Positions 30,376 through 33,960 of a DNA stretch of 33,960 nucleotides are shown piece after piece. The position numbers were made by a program, and so were the translations under genes. Positions within the stretch are counted from its first letter, which is position 1. The number at the start of each line of letters is the position of its first letter. The notes under the pieces were generated by a model. The model did no database searches, had not been told where the DNA came from, and saw only the letters and a program-made list of their open reading frames with translations. The stretch is taken from positions 1-33,960 of the forward strand of contig JAPXTA010000041.1 in the NCBI GenBank assembly GCA_033812735.1. The letters run 5' to 3'. This DNA comes from JABFRJ01 sp033812735 (GTDB taxonomy: Bacteria; Pseudomonadota; Alphaproteobacteria; Rhizobiales; Hyphomicrobiaceae).

Positions 30376-31434
30376 ATGGCGGAGCCACGTATTTTGGCGC
30401 TCGACGCCATGGGCGGCGATCACGGTCCGTCCGTTGTCGTCCCAGGCGCTGCCATAGCGCTGTCCCGCCATCCGCAGCTGCAAGTGCAGCTCTATGGTGA
30501 CGAGAGCAAGATCAGACCGCATCTCGACGCCAATCCGGAGCTCAAGGCCCGCGCGACGGTGCATCATACCGACCTTGTCATCGGTATGGACGCAAAGCCG
30601 AGCCAGGCGCTGCGGCGCGGGCGCGGGTCCAGCATGTGGAAAGCGCTCGAAGCGGTGCGCGACAAGCAAGCGGATTTTTGCGTGTCCGCTGGTAACACCG
30701 GCGCTCTGATGGCGCTGTCGCGGATGATCCTGCGGACGGTTCCCGGCATTGACCGGCCGGCTCTTGCGGGGCAGTGGCCGACCATCCATCGCCCGAGCAT
30801 CGTCCTCGACGTCGGCGCGAACATCGGCGCGAGCGCGCGCGATCTCTGCGATTTCGCGTTGATGGGCGCGGCCATGGCGCGTGCGATCTTCGACGTCGAA
30901 AAGCCGACGGTCGGGCTGCTCAACGTCGGGGTCGAAGAGGTCAAGGGTGTCGACGAAGTGAAGCTGGCACACAGCTGGCTCAAGGACGCCGACCTGCCGA
31001 TCAAGTATCACGGCTTCGTCGAAGGCGATCAGATCGGCCAGGGCGTGGTGGATGTCGTTGTGGTCGAAGGTTTCGCTGGAAACATCGCCTTGAAGACCGC
31101 TGAAGGCACCGCGCGGCAGATCGGGATCTATCTCAAAGAGGCCATGACGTCGTCGATCAAGACGAAGGCCGGCGCCTTGTTGGCGAAAAGCGGGTTCGCC
31201 ATATTGAAACATCGGATGGACCCCCGGCGGGTCAACGGTGGCACCTTCCTCGGCCTCAATGGGATCGCGATCAAGAGTCACGGCGGGACGGATGCCGTCG
31301 GATTCGCCAGCGCCATCGAGGTCGGCTATGGCATGTCCCGCAGCGGGATCGTGCAGCGCCTGGAAGCGGAACTGACTGCTTTTCACGGCAAACTAGACGC
31401 CATTGCCAATGCAAAGGCGGAAACGAAGGCGTGA
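30376..31434 (+). CDS. plsX: Phosphate acyltransferase PlsX
   Basis: PlsX makes acyl-phosphate from acyl-ACP, the first step of phosphatidic acid synthesis by the PlsX/PlsY route, as a peripheral membrane enzyme. The 352-residue protein is full length. Typical segments are LALDAMGGDHGPSVVVPGA at the N-terminus, SAGNTGALMALSRM around 110, the central DVGANIGASARDL, LNVGVEEVKGVDEVK, and the C-terminal GGTFLGLNGIAIKSHGGTD. It starts 171 bases after the DUF177 gene; that gap may hold an extra promoter (TTGTTC at 30252, 16 bases, TATGTT at 30274). fabH follows after 57 bases. Confidence 0.96.
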   Translation: MAEPRILALDAMGGDHGPSVVVPGAAIALSRHPQLQVQLYGDESKIRPHLDANPELKARATVHHTDLVIGMDAKPSQALRRGRGSSMWKALEAVRDKQADFCVSAGNTGALMALSRMILRTVPGIDRPALAGQWPTIHRPSIVLDVGANIGASARDLCDFALMGAAMARAIFDVEKPTVGLLNVGVEEVKGVDEVKLAHSWLKDADLPIKYHGFVEGDQIGQGVVDVVVVEGFAGNIALKTAEGTARQIGIYLKEAMTSSIKTKAGALLAKSGFAILKHRMDPRRVNGGTFLGLNGIAIKSHGGTDAVGFASAIEVGYGMSRSGIVQRLEAELTAFHGKLDAIANAKAETKA

Positions 31435-31491
31435 GGGGCTCGGCCTTCACAATCAGGCAGCCGTTGGCGCCAACTGGGGACGAGGTGGAAC

Positions 31492-32469
31492 GTGGTAGTC
31501 AATCGCTCGGTCATCCGCGGCGTCGGTGCGTACCTGCCGAAGAAAGTGCTGACCAATGCCGACCTCTCGAAGATGGTCGACACGACGGATGAATGGATCG
31601 TCGAACGGACGGGCATTCGGGCCCGTCACGTCGCGGCCGAAGGCGAGTTGACGTCCGACCTCGGCATCGCGGCCTCGCGTCAAGCCTTGGTCCGCTCGGG
31701 CATTGACCCGGTCGATATCGACCTCGTGATCTGCGCGACCTCGACGCCGGACCGGACGTTTCCGGCGACCGCCGTGCGTATCCAGGCTGGTCTCGGCGTG
31801 ACGAAGGGCGCGGCCTTCGACATCCAGGCGGTCTGCTCGGGCTTCATATATGCGATGACCACCGCTGACAACTTTCTCAAGACCGGACAGTTCAAGCGCG
31901 CGCTTGTCGTCGGCGCCGAGACGTTCACACGGATTCTCGATTGGAGCGATCGCTCCACCTGTGTGCTGTTCGGGGATGGCGCGGGGGCGGTCGTGCTCGA
32001 GGCGCAACCGACCAAGGGCGAGCGTACAGACCGCGGCATTCTGGCAACCCGGATTCGGTCCGACGGCCGCTATGAAGATCTGCTCTATGTCGACGGTGGC
32101 CCCGGATCGACCAAGACCGTCGGACATTTGCGCATGAATGGACGGGAAGTGTTCCGTCATGCCGTGCAAAAGATCTCCGGTGTCATCGACGAGACGCTGA
32201 TCGAGTCGGGTTTCACCGCCGAAGAGATCGATCTGTTCGTGCCGCATCAGGCCAACCAACGCATCCTCGATGGCATCGCCAAGAAGCTCCGCGTTCCGAG
32301 CGATCGGATCGTCTCGACACTTTCGTACCACGGCAACACCTCGGCCGCGTCTATCCCCCTCGCCCTCAACTACGCGCTCGAGGCGCACAGGCTCGGCGAG
32401 GGTAAGCTGGTGCTCATGGAGGCCATCGGCGGCGGCTTGAGTTGGGGCGCCGTGCTGGCTCGCTGGTAA
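31492..32469 (+). CDS. fabH: Beta-ketoacyl-ACP synthase III
   Basis: FabH condenses acetyl-CoA with malonyl-ACP and so starts fatty acid synthesis in the cytoplasm. The 325-residue thiolase-fold protein has the complete Cys-His-Asn triad: C115 in DIQAVCSGF, H252 in VPHQANQRILD and N282 in YHGNTSAASIP. The C-terminal GGGLSWGAVLARW is typical. The GTG at 31492 follows GAGG at six bases, which decides the start. It lies 57 bases after plsX on the same strand; the two supply, respectively, membrane lipid precursors and fatty acid starters. Confidence 0.97.
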   Translation: MVVNRSVIRGVGAYLPKKVLTNADLSKMVDTTDEWIVERTGIRARHVAAEGELTSDLGIAASRQALVRSGIDPVDIDLVICATSTPDRTFPATAVRIQAGLGVTKGAAFDIQAVCSGFIYAMTTADNFLKTGQFKRALVVGAETFTRILDWSDRSTCVLFGDGAGAVVLEAQPTKGERTDRGILATRIRSDGRYEDLLYVDGGPGSTKTVGHLRMNGREVFRHAVQKISGVIDETLIESGFTAEEIDLFVPHQANQRILDGIAKKLRVPSDRIVSTLSYHGNTSAASIPLALNYALEAHRLGEGKLVLMEAIGGGLSWGAVLARW

Positions 32470-32568
32470 ACGAATGCCGTGCTGACCCGAATCGCGACAC
32501 GGCTCGGCCGGATTTTAGCATTCCTCAAGAAATCGACGTATTTTCAGCCGGTTGAGCTGTGGAGATCA

Positions 32569-32597
32569 TTGACCCCGCGCGCTCGGGTGGCTAACGT
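32569..32597 (+). promoter_or_regulatory. Candidate sigma70 promoter of ihfA
   Basis: TTGACC (32569-32574), 17 bases, TAACGT (32592-32597), located 30 bases before the ihfA start. The -35 matches five of six consensus bases and the -10 only three, so the call is tentative. Confidence 0.4.
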
Positions 32598-32626
32598 CCG
32601 CGCCAATTGGGGTTAGGGAGGTAACG

Positions 32627-32956
32627 ATGGCTGGCAAGACGTTGACGCGTGCGGATCTGGCGGAGGCCATGGTCCAGAAGGTCGGTCTTCCGCGCAACGA
32701 GTCGCAGGAAATGGTCGAGTTGATCCTCAAGGAGATCTCGGACAGCCTTGCGGCGGGCAAGCAGGTCAAGCTGTCGTCGTTCGGTTCGTTCGGCATCCGT
32801 TCGAAGGGCCAGCGGATCGGCCGCAACCCGAAGACCGGCAAGGAAGTGCCGATCACGCCGCGCCGTGTTCTGGTATTCCGGCCGAGCAACATCATGAAGG
32901 ACCGCATCAATACGGTTCGCGCCGGCAAGAAGCCGAACGGCTCGGGCGCCGAGTGA
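32627..32956 (+). CDS. ihfA: Integration host factor subunit alpha
   Basis: IHF alpha forms a heterodimer with IHF beta and bends DNA at specific sites. The 109-residue protein is slightly longer than the usual 99 because of a short basic C-terminus (RAGKKPNGSGAE). The HU/IHF domain is complete, with LTRADLAEAMVQKVGLPRNE at the N-terminus, the VKLSSFGSFGIRSKGQRIGR core and the DNA-intercalating arm with its proline in GRNPKTGKEVPI. GGGAGG five bases before the ATG is a strong ribosome binding site. It sits between fabH and merR, an order common in Rhizobiales, while the beta subunit gene is only 10.5 kb away. Confidence 0.96.
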   Translation: MAGKTLTRADLAEAMVQKVGLPRNESQEMVELILKEISDSLAAGKQVKLSSFGSFGIRSKGQRIGRNPKTGKEVPITPRRVLVFRPSNIMKDRINTVRAGKKPNGSGAE

Positions 32957-33100
32957 GTGCCGGGAGCCCGCGTTAGAGACCCAACCTGATTTTTGTCGCA
33001 GTTCGCCGTCTACGCTTACAGAGTTCGCACCAGTCATCGCGTTTGCGTTCACATGAGGCGCCGCCTGTCGCGGCTCGCTCCTGCAACGATCGAGGCCGAC

Positions 33101-33562
33101 ATGGGCAAGTCGCTGGAAGCCTTCCGAACGATCGGCGAAGTTTCGGATCTGCTCGACGTGCCAAAGCACGTCCTGCGGTTCTGGGAGGCACGTTTCCCGC
33201 AGATCAAACCGATGAAGCGCGGCGGCGGGCGGCGGCTCTACCGGCCGGAGGATGTCGCACTGCTGCGTGGCATTCATCATCTGCTGCATAGCGCCGGATT
33301 TACGATCAAGGGCGTGCAGAAGATCCTGCGCGAACAAGGCGTCGATGCCGTGAAGACGCTTGCCGCCGAGAACGGTGCTCCTGAGTTCGTCGAGGCCGCG
33401 GCGCCGGTTCGCGCGAAGGCTGCCGGCAAGGCGGCTGCCAAGCCGGTGTCGTTGTCGAAGCGGCTCGAGGCGATCGCGAGCGAACTCGATGCATGCCTCG
33501 CGATCGCCCGTGGCGAGACCGTGCCGCAGCGCGCTCAACAGGCCAGCCGCCGGCGTGCCTAG
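33101..33562 (+). CDS. MerR family transcriptional regulator
   Basis: A 153-residue regulator with the MerR-type winged helix at its N-terminus (about residues 8-75): FRTIGEVSDLLDVPKHVLRF, WEARFPQIKPMKRGGGRRLY and RPEDVALLRGIHHLLHSAGF. The short C-terminal part has an Ala/Lys-rich linker and a final helical segment (LSKRLEAIASELDACLAIA), with no obvious metal-binding cysteine pattern. The ATG at 33101 has GAGG five bases upstream; the frame could be extended to 32993 but lacks such a site. It usually follows ihfA in this order of genes. Its stop overlaps the next gene by eight bases. Confidence 0.9.
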   Translation: MGKSLEAFRTIGEVSDLLDVPKHVLRFWEARFPQIKPMKRGGGRRLYRPEDVALLRGIHHLLHSAGFTIKGVQKILREQGVDAVKTLAAENGAPEFVEAAAPVRAKAAGKAAAKPVSLSKRLEAIASELDACLAIARGETVPQRAQQASRRRA

Positions 33563-33960
33563 CCCTGGCTCAACGCTGCCTCAGGGGCAGGCCCAGGGGC
33601 AACCTCAGGGCTTGCCGCTCACAGCCATCCTGGCGGCACTCACGGTCGCCGTGACGTGGGGCTTCAACTTCATCGTCATGAAGCATGCGGTGAGCGAGTT
33701 CCCGCCGCTGCTTCTGACCGCGTTACGATTTGGCCTCGCCGCCGTTCCGATGGTGTTTTTCGTCAAGCGTCCTGCCTGTGGCTGGTGGCCACTACTGGCG
33801 TTCGGCTTCCTGTTCGGCATCGTCAAATTTGGCGTGCTGTTCACGGCTTTTGCCTTCGGGCTGCCGTCGGGTCTTGGCGCCGTCATGCTGCAGGCGCAGG
33901 CGTTCTTCACAATCCTGCTGGGTGTGCTGCTGCTTGGCGAGCGTCCGTCACGGACGCAGC
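33555..33960 (+). CDS. EamA family transporter (DMT superfamily), 5' part only
   Basis: The first 135 residues of a drug/metabolite transporter of the EamA type, a membrane carrier for metabolites or amino acids. After a Gln/Gly/Pro-rich leader of about 20 residues comes the EamA pattern: a membrane segment with TAILAALTVAVTWGFNFIV, then EFPPLLLTALRFGLAAVP, further helices and AVMLQAQAFFTILLGVLL with GERPS at the edge. The reading frame is open at the right edge. The GTG at 33555 overlaps the merR stop; a TTG at 33612 is a possible later start. The substrate cannot be told. Confidence 0.8.
   Translation, partial: MPSPGSTLPQGQAQGQPQGLPLTAILAALTVAVTWGFNFIVMKHAVSEFPPLLLTALRFGLAAVPMVFFVKRPACGWWPLLAFGFLFGIVKFGVLFTAFAFGLPSGLGAVMLQAQAFFTILLGVLLLGERPSRTQ

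Noticed and set aside
29674..31386. 570-residue open frame on the minus strand antisense to the DUF177 gene and plsX
   Set aside because: It lies opposite two well-recognised genes and crosses the gap between them. Its product is Arg/Asp/Pro-rich without any family motif, as is typical for antisense frames in GC-rich DNA.
31453..32388. 311-residue minus-strand frame opposite fabH
   Set aside because: fabH has a complete catalytic triad on the plus strand, and the antisense product shows no recognisable family.
32591..33538. 315-residue minus-strand frame opposite ihfA and merR
   Set aside because: It spans two well-supported genes and the gap between them; no motif or start signal.
1..33960. 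CRISPR array, tRNA, rRNA, insertion sequence or prophage
   Set aside because: I found no regularly spaced direct repeats, no cloverleaf-like segment with a conserved T-loop, no transposase or integrase motif, and no phage structural genes; the repeats seen are short tandem or palindromic ones.

Overview
The window is GC-rich, densely packed chromosomal DNA from an alphaproteobacterium, most likely of the order Hyphomicrobiales (Rhizobiales). The grounds are the gene sets (sppA-ihfB-lapA; bamE divergent from a CBP3-type cytochrome bc1 chaperone, then DUF177-plsX-fabH-ihfA-merR; ruvC-ruvA; a cisplatin-response-type DNA ligase; an FCD-type GntR regulator) and the palindromic intergenic repeats. 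The genus cannot be fixed from the sequence. I see no tRNA, rRNA, CRISPR array, insertion sequence or prophage. About 40 protein genes are supported; the first (fabI) and last (EamA transporter) are cut by the window edges.

Layout. 1-2.7 kb: 3' part of fabI, a secreted M15-type peptidase, then a minus-strand group of FMN reductase, pyrF and a DUF1330 protein. 2.7-3.4 kb: a gene-free stretch filled with palindromic repeats. 3.4-8.3 kb: a GMC oxidoreductase, a secreted Cys-containing protein, a DUF3108 protein, a small unknown gene and ruvC-ruvA without ruvB. 8.4-15.5 kb: envelope and metabolic genes (Tyr/Arg-rich secreted protein, DsbA-like oxidoreductase, BepA-like M48 protease, aminotransferase, methyltransferase-like membrane protein, lone trpG/pabA, bactofilin, GST). 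15.5-20.9 kb: a large FAD/Fe-S 2-hydroxyacid dehydrogenase divergent from a serine/alanine-glyoxylate aminotransferase, with an FCD-type GntR regulator; this looks like a glyoxylate module. 20.9-25.6 kb: lapA, ihfB, sppA, an MBL hydrolase and a DNA ligase. 25.7-28.4 kb: an ECF sigma factor, its RskA-type anti-sigma factor and two genes for exported proteins. 28.4-34 kb: bamE, CBP3 chaperone, DUF177, plsX, fabH, ihfA, merR and the start of an EamA transporter.

The most interesting signals are: (1) two promoter-like elements of identical design (GAAACC, 15 bases, CGTATCTT), one before the DUF4394 gene and one before the secreted-protein gene on either side of the ECF sigma/anti-sigma pair, which define a candidate local regulon; (2) two inverted copies of a GC-rich palindromic repeat lying in frame inside the FAD/Fe-S dehydrogenase gene, in an extra stretch of roughly 85 residues; (3) a paired inverted repeat element behind the glyoxylate aminotransferase gene and a cluster of repeats at 2.9-3.25 kb, both with stem changes that keep pairing; and (4) a palindrome in the divergent promoter of the glyoxylate module that could bind the GntR regulator.
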